Source of the DNA: Costus lasius
Taxonomy: Eukaryota > Streptophyta > Magnoliopsida > Zingiberales > Costaceae
Length of the DNA stretch: 64,000 nucleotides
Reading direction: 5' to 3'
NCBI GenBank assembly: GCA_027563935.2
Contig: CM050449.1
Span: 17,196,735-17,260,734, forward strand
Numbering within the stretch: the stretch's first letter is position 1; each line of letters begins with the position of its first letter. The notes under the pieces were generated by a model. The model did not search any database and had not been told where the DNA came from. It saw only the letters and a list, made by a program, of their open reading frames with translations. The translations under genes and the position numbers were made by a program. Positions 1-15,200 of this stretch are shown here, piece by piece.

Positions 1-260
1 GGGAATTAGGAATTTATTTGATAGGAGATAATAGCGTTCGTCCTCTCAGACAGATGAATTTGTACAACGGGGTAAGGATAAAATGAACCACCAATATGAA
101 ACTACGACTGATGTGCCAAATATATAATGTTACAATGGACCTTTGAAGCTCACGGCCGGAACCAATTACATGATGAAGTAAAAAAGAGTAGCTATAGGAA
201 TGAGTAATCATTCAACGTCTGAGCCGCCACAAACTCATTTCAGGTCATTATCTCATTTCC
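1..260 (-). other. 3' flank / 3' UTR of the GDPDL gene
   Basis: Sequence downstream of the GDPDL stop codon (TGA/TAA class stop at 261-263 read on the minus strand). No other gene is seen here. The cleavage site probably lies in or just beyond this stretch, but I cannot fix it from sequence alone. Confidence 0.5.
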
Positions 261-3200
261 TCAAACAAACAGGAAGCATCCGCAGACCAGTAATGGTGCA
301 ATGAACAATGAATTGGTGAGTCGATGACCACTCGAAGGCGAAGGGGGCTTTAATGGAGATGGCCCTGCCGTTGCTTGTCCTGGGGCAATAGCCTTTGACC
401 TAACAAAAGGCAGAGGAGGCTCTACCACATCAGAGACACTGAGGACTGGCATTGGAGCTAGGGTAGGTGCCATTTGTTGTGGATTCATTGCAGATATCAG
501 CAAACCTGGCTCAATTGGTTCCATATAGTTTGGTTTTGTGCTCAGTTTCCTGCAGGAATTTCCTGAACAATACAAACCAGCTCCAGAATCAGCTACAAAG
601 AAATCGAATGCAATTTAATCAAAAGATGAGTGATGTTCAAAGGTGCGCATTGCTAAACAGTATCTTGTAAGAACCTTGCACCTTGTGTTGAACAAAATTG
701 CAAACTAATGGATTTGATCATATAAACAAACAAATTTGAGTTTAAATAGCAAGAGAAATTTTGAGAAAATAAACACAAAGAGAGAGAGAGAGCGAGAGAG
801 AGAGAGAGAGAGAGAACAATGACTGCCCTTCGAGCTTAACATACCAATCATGCAGAGCTTGGTAGAAAAAAATTATTAAAATAAGTAGAGACGAAGTAAT
901 TTGATTCTCACAAATCATAAAGAGAGAGCATCCTTTTTGGTCAGTAAGGTTCTGGTGAAGTAGAAATCAATCTCTATATACTTAGTCCTTTCACAAAGAA
1001 CTGAATTCTTTTTCAACCAGTCAACTTATGATGATCAACGGTCGGCAAGACTAAAACATCCATCTACATGTCATAGAATGAACACCAAAGGGAGAAGGAC
1101 GAGATATAAATAATGTCATTTTCTTATCCACTGTCCTTTCGGATTTGCAGTCTTAAAATAGGTACCTGAAATTTCTTACTGATGGAAATAGCAAATAGGA
1201 ACAGAGAGTAAGACCGTAATGATGGAAAAAGACGACTATAGAAAACATATCTAGAAAAGTGATGAGCAGTGGTGGAATGTTTTCGCTTGCCTAAAGCAAT
1301 AGGAAGATCAGGACTAGTAGGTGCAGGTTGTAGAGGTGATCTGAGGTTGAATGCAGAAAAACTTGATTCTTTCTAATAATTTCACTGTGTCCAATCATAT
1401 TATGAGCAAAAAATATAGAATCATCATGGTGAATGGTATTGTGTGCATACTTTTGTAACGACTGCTTGTCCCTGGAAAGTCAGTGATGATGCCATCCACT
1501 TGAGCTCCAACAGTGAATGTAATGATCTCGACTGTTGCATCAGAGAGGAAGTCCCAGTCTTGAGATATAAACTCATTCTGAAGTAGGGAAACATACACAT
1601 CAAGACCTACGGCATGCAACTTATCGACCAGATCAGTTTGTCTTGTGATGAAAAGCTGGGAATTAGGATATATAGAGTCCTTTTGAAGAACAACAGAATC
1701 CGCGAACATCTTAATATCCTTCAGCGAAGAAGGAAGAGCATCGCCAATGGCGGTATGAATTTCGTAAACCAGCTTATAATCTGCTAGCTGCTTGAATTTC
1801 TCCAGAACAGAGCTATCTTTCGACATAATCATAACTTGTATAGCACTCTTGCTGTAGCCTGCCTTATTTAGGGCAGAGATCACTTTTTCTACTATATTTA
1901 ACTGTAATTTCTCAGCCATAAATACTGCATTATGTTCCTAAAGAAAGCAATAAATGCACGATTAGTATAATTGAAAACGACCAGTAATTCTGCATCTACG
2001 AAGATCACTTGGCACAGAATTAAAAAGTATTGATTATCTGATTCCGGATAAAGCAAGTAACCGGTGGTGGAGTGATAAAGCCATTCCAAAATTTCTCTTA
2101 CGGAACTAAATACTGCTCCTGACTGGGGGCAATTTAAGATGTACTAGACAATCTAGTAAATTAAATTTCAGGGCCAACCAAATTGAGACCAAGTAGAAAC
2201 ACACGATGCAAAGCTGGATTATAAATCTGTGCAACTTATTATTAAATACTTGCCTGTATATTGATCAAGACTCCAGAGAGATTATTTTCTTTCGCAAACA
2301 CTAAAAACTCATCTAGTGTCAAGAATTGTCCACTATTTTTGAATCGTGGGTTCCGCTTCAATGAATACTGCAAATATGGCTGTGAAATGATGGCTGTAAG
2401 CATGCACAAGAAAAGTTTTATCATTCATAGCACCAGTGTCCCAAACTGACCAAATAATAATTATAAAAATTGCCCCAGTGACTTAACTTACATGAATTTA
2501 ACTAGGTTAATTGAACTAAATTGGCATAATTGATCAAAGTGTGCACAATGAAAAATAAAGAAAAATGATAATCATAAAAAACCTCATAATTTCATGACAT
2601 CTCATCCAACTTTCCTAAATCATATCTCCTACGATGGCCTACCCTATATCAAACAATACCTGTTTTGTACTTGTACCTCAGATAACCTATCCTTGGTCAA
2701 GGCTCGAGACCCATTAAAAACTCATGCAACATATTGCTTGAGGGTTAAACCATCGCTTCTCCATATGCTACTGTCATTATAGAAACAAGTTTGTATAACC
2801 TTCTTCACATGAACCTTGTTTACAATCATCTCCTGACCATCCACACATATTCTCCATCTACCAAATCCACTAGGGGAACCATGTGAAGTCCACTCGTCCG
2901 TGATAACACTCAGTCATTTCTACCTCCAAACAACCCTCTCCGCAGTTAACAGCTAGTTGCATGTGAATTCTCAAATACTAGATCAACAAGAAAATTAGCG
3001 GGACACATATAAAATTAGAGGGCAGCACATGACTTGGAATTAAAATATAAGTTCATATGATGATCCTCTATCAATAGATCAACATAAATTTTGTTGATAA
3101 TAGACCAATAAGAAAATCTATATTGCGATTCAGCAAATCAAAGGATGTCAACCAAAATGAATTAAATATCCAAGTTGACTCTAATGAGCAATTCTACCCA

Positions 3201-6200
3201 TGATTTAAGAAACAAACCAATGCTAAATGGCATGACCTATTTGTATCATTTCAAGCTTGGACTAGTATATGAACTTAGTATATACTGAGCATTAAGGTAC
3301 AGAGTAGGACCGACAAGTACTAGTACCAACATGGAATATAGCCATTGGCCTTTTTAAAAAAAAAAAAAAAAAAACAAAAAACTTATCAACTCACGTTTTA
3401 ACTTCGTAATCTCATTCCATGTGAGATTGAAGGTAAATATGCCAGAAGTGTTCTTAATTTGAGGCATAAGAGAAAGCCGGTCAGCGAAGGGAGATTTTAT
3501 CACAGTGGTTATTCCTATAAGATCCGCATTACTCATGCATATGAGAGTTCCATCTTGTGTTACTTGAACAGGGCAGTCAATGACATCCGCACCATCATTA
3601 GCTGCTTTCCTATAAGCCAGATCAGTACAATCTGCATAGTCTCCACTTGCTCCATTGTGTGAGATAATTAATGGTTTTCCTAGAGTACATAATGAAGGAA
3701 TCAGAGCCATGAAAAACAACAGTTGCAAGTTGCATCTAAGGATAATATTAGTCAAAACTCAGAAGTAAACATACCATGATCGCTGCTACTTTCGTTTAAG
3801 TGAGACAAACAGCCTGTAAGAAATTTAGAGAATAATCGTAAGTTCATCACCTAATTACACAACCAACACGAAATTGCAAAGCAGGTATCAGGTGTTCAGA
3901 ACCATCAAGATAGGTCTACGGACCAAATTCCCATTTACTCCCTTGCATCCTATGTATGAATTATTTGGCCAGCTTTTTAGCACAACTTTTAGAAGGATTG
4001 AACTACATCAATTTGGCTTCTAATTTTTTATTTTCTTATATTTTTTAGAATCACTAAAAAGATAATACTCATACTATGCCTCGCTTAAACTATGCGTGCA
4101 TTAGAAACTTGATTGGGTTGTGCATTGGTTTATCTGCAATTGTTAGTACTGATTTCAGTTCCCAAATGTACTGATTTAATGATTGATAAACTATGGAAAG
4201 CAAAATATAAAATGCCAAATATTGATTTTGGTCCTCTCCCTCTTTGAAAAAATTAATAGATAGTTGATTTATTTGATTGTACTCAGATTAGATATTACAT
4301 AAATCATTATGAAAAAAAACACTCATTTATTTGCACCTCCCTCCACTACTTTTGCCCTGATTGCTAATTCTTTGAAGAATCACGGGGAAAAGGTGGTCTA
4401 AACGATTAAGATAGGTTCCTTTCCCCTTCTGTATAACTGTGTATCTTGTAAACCTTATGATTCATGATGCATGAATGATTAAAATCACAAATTGTTTGAA
4501 TTCTATGATTCTGTGGAAGAGAAACTCTTTGAGGACTCATTATGTAAGTCATGTTAAAAAATATCTTACTCGTAGAGTGGACAAAAATTGAAGTAAACCA
4601 TGACTTGACCGAACAAGAAGTTATGCAGGTTCAAGTTGGGTTAGGTCATAAATGGGTTAGCTTGTGTAACTGAAACTTGGTAGTCTTGACCACATATCCT
4701 AAGCCCTAGCTTCGCAATCCAAGATTCAACTGCCCAACAATGCATATTCACGTTCATTAAAGTTATATCACAAGTAGGCATAGTGAATACATGAAACTCA
4801 TAAACCAAAATAACTAATCCTAATTTCTCTCTTTCTGCCCAAGTCATGATCACCACCATCATGCTACTACCAACATAGCATCTCCATTGTCAACCATCTT
4901 TACCACACCTTTGTAGTTTGTGTCACCTTCATAATTCCTCCATCATTGTGCATCTCCATCATTGTTCATGCATATTGATGTTGTGTTGAACTGCATCTCA
5001 ATCATCATCACCGCATTTCCATCATTGACGTCACAACTCTGGTACCAAATTCATATTTCCATTGCTAATGTGGCTCCAAGGCGGTCTCCAATGATGCTAT
5101 GTTTCTATCTCCGTTGTTGACACCATATTTCTACAATTTTAAAAAAATTATTGGTACTGCATACTTTTGTTCAATTTAGGATTTTTTTTTTCTCATTTAC
5201 ATTTTGCATTAACATTTTTTGCTTAGTTAAGAATTTAATTTATTTCTTTGACTGCTACAGTGATCTTACATATATACAGCCAATAAAGAATACATTTTTA
5301 TTTTTTTTAACATTGACAAGAAAGATAATCATACCACAACATTACATTAGAATCCTTTTCCAAAAACAAAGTTGATAAAACTTTTATGAAAAATTCATGG
5401 TATACAATTAGCTAAAAAAATCATTTCTTTTATACCGTAGTCTTTAAAGTATTCTATGCGAATACGAGGCCTATCGAATCATGTCAACATATGACCCAAT
5501 AATTTAATGGGTCATGTGTTGCATTGGTTTAAAAATTCACTTGACTAATAAATAGGTACTTCAGGTCATGCTTTGGTCACAAGTTATGACCCATGTAATG
5601 TTTTAAAGGTCATGTTTGGGCTAGAGCCTTTTGACCTAATTAATATACGGGTTGTGTTCAAATTTCCTTAATTGGGTCACACAACACAATGACATGTCAC
5701 ATTTAACCTTGTAACCTCCAATTCGATTTGTAAATGATGTTTACCCTTCAGATATATGGTGAACTAGTTATGATGTTTGAGGTTTATAATAATTTTACAT
5801 AATTTATATTGAATAGCATATTAATTATTCGCTTAGATGAATCTAATTTAGTCTAGATTGAACCATGATGTTCTTTGGTGATTTGAGTGATTTGAGTGAA
5901 CCAAGTTATCGCATGTTCTCAAGTAATCTGATTTTATGATCAACTCATATTCAAGTGTTGTATCTTCTCCTAAGTGATCCGAACGCTTGATATGCTCTCA
6001 AGTTATCAAGGTGAGTGAATTGCTCTTTTGAGTAACTTAAAAGTATGGTTGGATAATCAAGGAAACCAACCTACAATATTGATATAGACAAATCCAAATC
6101 AGCTTTGGAAGTCCACATGATTGATCTACTAACTCAGTAGGTTAAATTCTAAATGATTCAAACATGTCAATTCTTCCTAAAAGATTAGCACACATCCCAC

Positions 6201-9200
6201 CCAAGTTACTTAAATGCATGCGCTCCACCTAAACCTAAATCACTAAGAAATCCTTCTCGAGAGATCAACATCATGCACACAAGTCTACATCATTCATGTT
6301 TTTCCCAAGTCATCAGTCCTGTATTTCTTAACCCTCTTCTTTGCTCACTTGAGCTCTTTATGAGTAGCTAGACGTGAGTCTCTCAAGCCAAGCCACTCAT
6401 ACACTTCCCACACTTGAATCTTATGTTTGGAATACTTGATTCACTCAGCACCTCTTGAGCAATAAGTATCCCAATATTAACTCCCTATACATTTCTCATA
6501 TAAAGGGTATAACTACCCAATGTAGCAATAACTATGCAATCAAGGCACTAATAGTTCAAAGCAATCCATAAAAAGGTTTGAAATTTCGGTCTGAACTAGT
6601 CAAAAATTTCAGTTTGTACCAAGGATTAAGAAACCGTTCCATACCCGACGGTAAGTCCGGTACAAACCGGTCCGACGGGCAGTGGCTCTGGCGCAAGCCT
6701 CGGAGCACGGCTCCGGGCAGAAAGGTGGCAGGCGGCGGTGGCAGAGGAAGGCTTCTAGCGACTAGAAGCTTCGATTGAGGCTTCCAGCAAGCTTCCAGGG
6801 TCGCCGCTATAGTTCGGTACGGTGCCGGTACCGTACCGATCCAGCAGCTCATCGGACCGAGCTGCCGGACTGAATTTTTGAACGTTGGTTTGTACCGGTC
6901 CAAGATGGGTCTAGCTTTGTTGAAGCACTATGTCAGTCGAGCCAGTTTCACTATAGTACAACGTCAACATACTAGTCCAAAGGCCAAACCACCGGTACGA
7001 ACCAGTTTTTCAAACCTTGGTCAATAGTATTAATAGCATTATGCATATGGTGTACGCCCCCCATCAGCATTTAATGAAGACATTATATATCTTCAATTAA
7101 CATAATTACAATGTACCAAATGCATACTCATTCAAGTACGTGTTTATAATAGGCATCAACAAGGTAACCAAGTAAGTCCTTATCTCCCTCAATATATACA
7201 TTACTTTTCTCTTTTTGTTCACTGGAAGGCAATCCCAAACCAGCTTAAGCATTAAAGGGAGGACGCTTAGTGAAATCCTTGAGCACCCTCTTCTTCTTGG
7301 CATCTAGTGCACTAAACAAAAAACTGAGTTATTAATGATCCTAAATATTATTAGGGAATGAGCATAATACAACGCAACAAAAAATAAATTGTTTTGTTCC
7401 ACACCAAGAATCCATGTAGAGAAGAAGTCAACTAGTAGTTTAAAATTCATACTTTTTGAGTGTCAAAAATTGAATCTTTGTGACAAAAGCACACAGACGC
7501 CTCACCTCTATAGTACACACGCAATAGAATAGAACCCTCCTATCTACTCTCTAGTACTAGCATCTAAGGCAGGCTATCTTCTACTCATCTCATATGTAGA
7601 AAGGAGGCAATGGGGTAATTGTTCCACAAGAGGTAGAGAGCAACCCATATGAGTTTAATGAGCATGTGGACTTCAACATACTGGTATCATATGTTTTGAG
7701 AGGATTTTCAAACGTGGGCACTATAAAACTACAAGATAGACTTAAATTGCATGCAACTAATTGTATATTCAGATAGTCATCATTAATTCTAGATATAGTA
7801 GGAGCTTCTCCTTGATGACTTAAAGAAAAACTTATTAGGAGCCATGGTTTAAGATACCGGTCCGGTGGCTCGATCCAATTGATCACTGGATTGGTACGTA
7901 CCTGCGGTATCGTACCGATACTAGTTGAAAACTGATTAAATATTAGTTTTTTATTAAAAAAAATAATATTTAAAACCCATCAGTTTTAAAAGGTTTAGGG
8001 TGAAACCGTTTCAACCCAGTCCGGGACCGGTACAAACCGGCCGGTACCGGACCAGTATCTTAAACCATGTTAGGAGCTCCTACTACATCATGCTTACAAG
8101 ATATTTTTCATAAAATTATCATATTGCTTATCATATTTACTCATTTTCATATCATTTTTGTCTCCAAGCACCTTAGGGTTGTTTAAAATCATTGTTTTAT
8201 AGGTTGAAATGAATCTAAACATCAAATTACATTATAAAATATTGTTTTTGAGAAATAAAACTTTGGTCTCTAGATGACCATGATATAGTCATGTGTCAAC
8301 GATTGGTATATCGATTGGTACGGACCGGTATCTTAAACTTTGGTTCGAATATATAATTTTCTTCCTATGAATAGTTGAATACCTAAAATTAAGAAACTTA
8401 TTTTATATACCTTTGATTACCTATGTTATTAAGCATTTTAATTGTATTAATTAATCGGATGAAGAGAAGAAAGTTAGCTCTCAAAGAAGGCATAGATGAA
8501 GCTTAAATCATGAAAGTTAGGCAGGTATATGTAACAAAAATTCATTACCTCATTTATAATGGAATTCTCTGAGAACAATTGCAACAGATTTTTATTAAGT
8601 AGTATTTTCTTGAAATATTCCACTTGTAAAAAATTACCTATTGCCTCCGATGATGTTCTAGGGAAGTCTGTCACTACACCATCAACTGAGAAGAAGCCAT
8701 TGTCAATGAAAGATAGATACTCAGCTACTGGATCATAGCTATAGTTGTAACTTAAAGGATAATCATTGACAAAATCTGCTGCATAAATCTCCAACCCTGC
8801 ATTATGAGCATCAGTGACAATAGATGTATATGGCATTAGATAATTGTCAGCAGAAACTGGCCAAATGTACTTCTTTGGGACAAGAATTCCGGAAGCAAAG
8901 GTCTTAATATGTGTGAGATTATTCAACAGAGAATCATATGTCTGGTTGGTGGATGGTTCTATAATGTTTTTGTCAAGGAAGCGAAAAATGAGCTTTGTCT
9001 TGCTCTTCCTGAATCTTGCGGCTATTCCCTGAAGGAATCCCAACTCTGGTGAAGAGAGATAGTTCACAAGGACACGTTTGGACACAGAAAGGATATAGTT
9101 TCTCATGCTCAAATTATGTTGTCCGAAGAAAATATCATGCTGCATAGCCACAGAAGGTGGGATCACTGTAGGGCTTCAATATCAGGGAATGAATACATCA

Positions 9201-12200
9201 AATGGAAAAAATCGATTTTAAAGTAGATTTACCTGTACATTTAACCAAAGACCAGAGGGTTTAAATTGTTTTCGCACATCATCAACAGAAAGTATTTGAT
9301 TTATGTAGTCAAATCTGGATGATCGAGAATAAATAGCTTGGACCACTGCTCAAGTTGTAAAAAGTATAAGCATATTATTCATCATAAATGCAGTAATATT
9401 AAAAAGATAGACACAGTTATCCGTCTGCATGAAACTAGGACTTTCGTATTTGCATGTGAGTGTGTATTTTAAAAAGTAAATACAAATACTAGAAAATAAA
9501 CTATTCGTTTAATCAAAAAGGCAAAGTTCATCTTTCCTGAATGATGGTTAAGAGGGTTAACTTGGAGACATTATATGCCCACATGTACATAAGCCAATAA
9601 TCACACCTAAAGCTTTGTTATTACTCAATACCACCGTTACAACCCAAGGGATGACTGTCTCACCAACCATACTGTACTCTTAAATAGTCAAGAATAAGGT
9701 ACTCGAAAGACAAGCAATCTAATGTAATCTTTTTAAAAAAAAAAAAAAAACTTAATCAGTTAGACACACCATGTTCAATTCTTCTTTGTGTTACCTCTTG
9801 TCATGGAAAGCCCCACAATGCAAAAGGAGCCAACTCCCTATTCGTAGTGTTCCTCTATCTGAGGCAAGGTTGGAGACCATCAAGAAGTAGAATTCATCCA
9901 CTAAGCTGTGGACCTTGGACAAAGCATTATATAGGTAAGATTTCAATCTTTGTACCTTATTGCTCCTCACTACACCTAGCTCCTTGTGTTCTTTCTTCAA
10001 AACTCTCACCACTCGTCTCCAGGTCTTTCCCAAAGGTGACTAAGATTATGGTATCTACAGGAGCTCGGAAATTGCAGAAAATGAAGGATTCTCATCCTTG
10101 GCAGACCCTTTAATTGACTCTTAGACCTTAGGATGCATGTCTATGTATTTTTATCTATTATTTCTTTATGCACCTGCAATGATAATTTCATAAATGAAAA
10201 TGAACTTCCATTGTTTATTTGTACTATGGGATCATTGGATCTTCCAAGTGGATAATCAAGTGACTAGTTAGCTCTTAAGCTTGTTGAGATGTTTACAAGA
10301 GGATGTCAAACTATTTCCTTCGTTTCAACTAGACACTTTATCTAAACACCTTTTATATATCAATCGGACTTGCCATCTCAAATTAATGAATTAGTCGATT
10401 GGGTGAGGCTTGCAACTTTACGTAGGTTTCAAGCAAGACTATAGTGCACAATTTCAAACTTGGGTTCTTCAGCACCCCTTGTCATGTAGTAATCAGTAGA
10501 CATTAGGGGTTATGAAGCATTTCATAGTGTCATGGACAAACTAGCATCAGTTAGCTAAACCTAAAAGCTTACGACCAAAATTTAAAGACTTTATCTAAAT
10601 TGATTAATTTGTATAGGTCCAACGGGAAGCTAACATTCAAACCACTATGTTAGCAGACCACCCTTATACAGCCCAAATTATTTTATTCACATGTATTGAC
10701 TAGTGACAATATAAACAATGTGTATTATGCATCGATATTGCCAGCATACTAAACTTTGGATAAACAAAAACCACATATGATACCCAAGATAAGATCAAGG
10801 TGTTTATAAAAGCAAAAGCAAGATAATTGAACAATACTAGAAGAAGAGAGACTTCAAGAGCATTGGAGGTGAAAAACAAAAATACAACACAACACTTGGG
10901 GAATCCAATGAGATGTAATTGATCGTACCTAATATCAGGTGTGATATACATAACATTTAGAACCTAGGTATGGATCAAAGATATCTAATGGTTCTTTGTG
11001 TGTTGTTATCTCAACTACTTCCAATGCCAGCAGTGGCGGATCTAGGACCCAAAGGTATATGGGATATGGGGGCAATAGATACATAGGGTAAAATTATAAA
11101 GATTAAAACTTTTTTAGTGGAGGTAAATTTTAATGTTTATACATATAATATACCAAATATGTATATATATTTCATTGTTTTAAAAAACTTAGTGGGGGCA
11201 TTTGCCCATACTAGGCCCAACGTGGCTCTGCCACTGGATGCTAAGTCATGGAACTTAGCATATGTGGCAATCAATATATTAATATAGCATGTCCTTAGAG
11301 GACCTTCAAATATGGAATTTGCTAATTAGTATATAATTTTATTGTCGAGTTTGAAGCTTTGTAATGAAATACATTGTTCTAGATGTTGTGGGGGCCTACT
11401 AAGTTAATTTTCACATAGAACCTCCTACCAACAAAGTGAAATATCATAATTCAATTTCTTTTCATTATTTTCCATTCAAATGTAGGTTAATTTCAGTCCC
11501 ATTTAACTTTAAATTACTCTGGACCAACTAATTTAATATTTGTATAACTTAGATAAGCCTTATGGAATGAAAATGGGCAAGTAACTCAAAAGAAATTTAA
11601 GGGTTGTCCCTTGGTTAGGTTGTTTTGTTTCTGGCCAAGACTAAGATAAAGATTTGGTGTCACGTGTCAAGAGATGTATGGTGTAACTTACTTTAACTCA
11701 ACCATGACCTAATGTTTGTACATTGTGTATTTAGTATTTTGTACTTGTTGTACTCAGATAGACCATATTGTGGTTTATGTTAGGCTATGAAATTCCTTAT
11801 GCAAATAAGGGCATCATAGGGTATTAAGTGAAGTGTGTAAAAGCAGACTACCTATGCCTCACGAAGTCCTTAGCTCATACGTACACTTTCTAGCCTTAGT
11901 ATAGTACCTAAGTGGTGATGGTGCTTCATGGCCACAATCCTTAAGGACTTTGGTGTATGTTTGTTTTTCATTTATGATGTAAGCGTCCCTTTTATTATAA
12001 ATATATTTATGCTCTTCACCGGACATAGCAATATTGGGTATTTGATCCAGCATTTCATGTACCACTGAATAAATATCAATCTATATTGGCATACTAGTCT
12101 ATTGTTGAATTGGTACTACCAATATGTACTAGTCCATACCAATATATAGTACCAACAATACTAGTCGATACTACTAAAAAACATATTATATATATAATAC

Positions 12201-15200
12201 CGACCTTGTACTTATTACTATACAAGATTCGGCCAGTATATACCGCCCGTACTAGGTGATACATTCTAATTATGAACTCCATGATTCATAGAGCTATGCA
12301 TGAGGAGGTTACATATCATGCTGGGCATCATACACTCATACCTAAGGAACATAAATTTAGTGTGAATCTATGTGCAAAATTGGTTCCAATCTAAATATTA
12401 CTAAATTTATGATTGGGCACTTAGGTATATGGGGCACCTAGGGGCTTTGCTAATAAAGCCCATGTGATTATCATTTTTTTTATCTTGAAGCTATATTTTT
12501 TAATTTCAAATTAAAAAGCAAGTAGACTTGTAAGTTCCAATTGATGGAATTGTAAAAATTGTTAGTTCTAAAAAATCACTCTCACTTTTCCTCTCATTTC
12601 TCAAAGATAGTTTACTAGCCTTGTTAAATCCTAGAGGCTAGTTATCTTAGAAGGGAAGAAATTTACTTTTAGGACAAAGATTTTTTATCACACCTCAAGG
12701 TTGTTCGTACCATTGTTTCAAAAATCGGTCTGGTACCGGCCGGTACGTACCGGTCCTGTGGAGGACCGGTTGCGGAACGCCCCTCGGAGCACGGACGGCG
12801 GGCGGATGGCGAGCGGACGACACAGGTGTGGGCGGAACGCGCCTGATGCCTGCGCTGCCGTCCGCCGCCCACGCTGCTGCTGCCGTTGCCATTCGCCGCC
12901 TGCTGCTGCAAACCCTAAACCGGGGGGTACGCACTTTAAACCTTGGTTCATACTGCTTCCCCATAAGTTTTTTGAAATGTTAATGTTCCTTATTCTAAGA
13001 ACCTTTGTACCCTCATAGTATCTACTCTAGTAGGCAAGTGTCAAACCAAATGTTATAATTAAACTTAAAACTAACCTTTTGAATTTTTTACAGGACCTAA
13101 TTGTGATTTTTGAAAACTTATTAGTTCATATGCAAAATTACTTTAAAACCCTTCTTATATAACGGTAAACCCTTCTTTCTTTGCTTCCGTTTTCTTGTCG
13201 CCGAGATCTACTTCTTCTCCCTTTTCTTCCCCGCAAGTAGCAAGTTCTCAAACAACATCTCTTCTTCTTCTTCAATGGAACAGCAACCGAAGACTTCCTC
13301 TAATGGCGTATGGGTGAAAACTTTCTCCTATTAAGCATGGATGCCATCTTCTTTTACTTCTGCCTTATCCCTCTACTCTTCACTACAATAAGGTAAGTCC
13401 TCTTTCTTCATCTCTTGGCTGAGTTCTTTTCTCTTAACTTGATAAATTTTTTTTACATGGAAGACTCAGTTGAAAAATTTCTTGTGGTGGTGATTTGATT
13501 TTTTTTACATAGTGAATGTGTTGTTGATAAAATTTTGGATCTTATACATTTTATTAATTCATCTATGTTACAGAAAATATGGATATGTTACTTAGGGTTC
13601 AGAAAATAAATGTTCTCTGTTCAACTTTTAATAATATTAAGTCATTGATTGAATCTTATATGTTGTTGATGTTGCTTTGCGAGATTCACTTCCTCGAACA
13701 TAGATGCATGTATAAACATTAGGGCCGGGTTTATTTACTGTTTAGATTTAAATCCTTAAACATGTCTGAATTTTGTGCTATGGGAAGATTAGTAGAGTAG
13801 GATGAATTTTCAGATTGATTAATATGTATATTAAGGGGAAAACTTACCTCATTAACTTTCGACATTATTTTTAATTTATAAGGTACAGATGTTGAACACT
13901 CAAAGTAACTAGTTTAATCATTAAGATATTATTGCTTCATTTGGTGCAAATTAAATGTTGTTTGGATTTGGTTCTCACATTTTTATCTCATGAGCTAGTA
14001 AAATAGCTGAAAACATAAATCAGTTCCAGCATTGTGTAGTCTTAATTAATTTTAATCTCTCAATTCTTTACAACATTTATGGTCAACAAATTCTATTTTG
14101 CAACATACAAAGGTATCCATAAGCATTAGGATGTAATGTAAATACTACTGAAATATAAGATCATATGCACAGGTAGCAAATGTTAGAAATATTTAACCAA
14201 ATTTAGAGTGTAAGTTGATTCATATATAATTTATATAATTTTCTTTAAGCTGTGTAGTTCTAACTCTTTTACACTTTGTTGTATGTGATTAGTAGAAATC
14301 CTGTTTTATATGATCAAATTGTTATCAAATTGATTTTAGTTTTCTTTAATCTTGATTCCCTTTAGATTTCTGCACACTTGTACAGTGAGTTAGATTTATA
14401 AGGAAAGAATTTGAATTTAATAAAGAACATCAAATGTATGTTTATGTAATCAAATAGAAATAATTGTTTGAGATAACATAATTATTGTTGATAGAGCTGA
14501 GCAACAATTAATGTACATAAATAACTAAAGTATATCTAGAAGGAACCTTGTGAAAGAACATTATGATATGTACCATTAGGTAATAATTGAATGCATGTAT
14601 AAAATTGTCTTGGATGAATTAATAAAGAAAATTTACTTTTGTGCACAGTAATCATAGCTCTTTTGAAATGGTTAGAAAAGAAGATATCTAAAATTAAATA
14701 TGCTAGAAAGTCAAGCTAAAGATAATTTAGGATTTTTGCTTACTTAAGTGGAGATGAAAGAAAAATAATAAACTTATATAAAAATTTTAAGGTAATATGG
14801 AAGTCAAAACTGGAAACTGAGGTGAATTAAAGGCTTTGAGAATTGGTAAACTTTTGGCAAATTCAACAATTAAGGTAGGAATCTATTTCTTCTTCTTTCA
14901 TTAGAGCATTTTGAGCTTTACTTAAAATCTGTAGTACCTTATTGTTTGTTTTCTATGATAATTGTTTCTTTACCATTGCACTCAACAATATTCATTTAAT
15001 GATATATTGTGATGAGTATGACAGAGCTTGATAATTGCATTAGTTGCTTTGCTAAATCATTTGTGGTGATAATTTTGGTACATTTTTTGTATGCTTGATA
15101 TCGTGGCATAGACTGATCTTATGCTGGGTTATATTATACCTACTGAACTACTATGGACTCTATAGTACCAAGTATGAACCGGCTATAGACGTGCTAACTA

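Larger units (their letters stand above)
3680..8637 (-). other. GDPDL intron 4 (5.0 kb), repeat-bearing
   Basis: Bounded by donor GTAATT (8637) and acceptor ctctag (3680). Contains two members of the CAAGGTTT-type MITE family (6571-7020 and 7843-8069) and a short remnant of the same family around 8290-8345. The sequence from 3755 to 6560 is AT-rich and shows no gene that I recognise; open frames there are short and do not match any protein. Confidence 0.8.
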
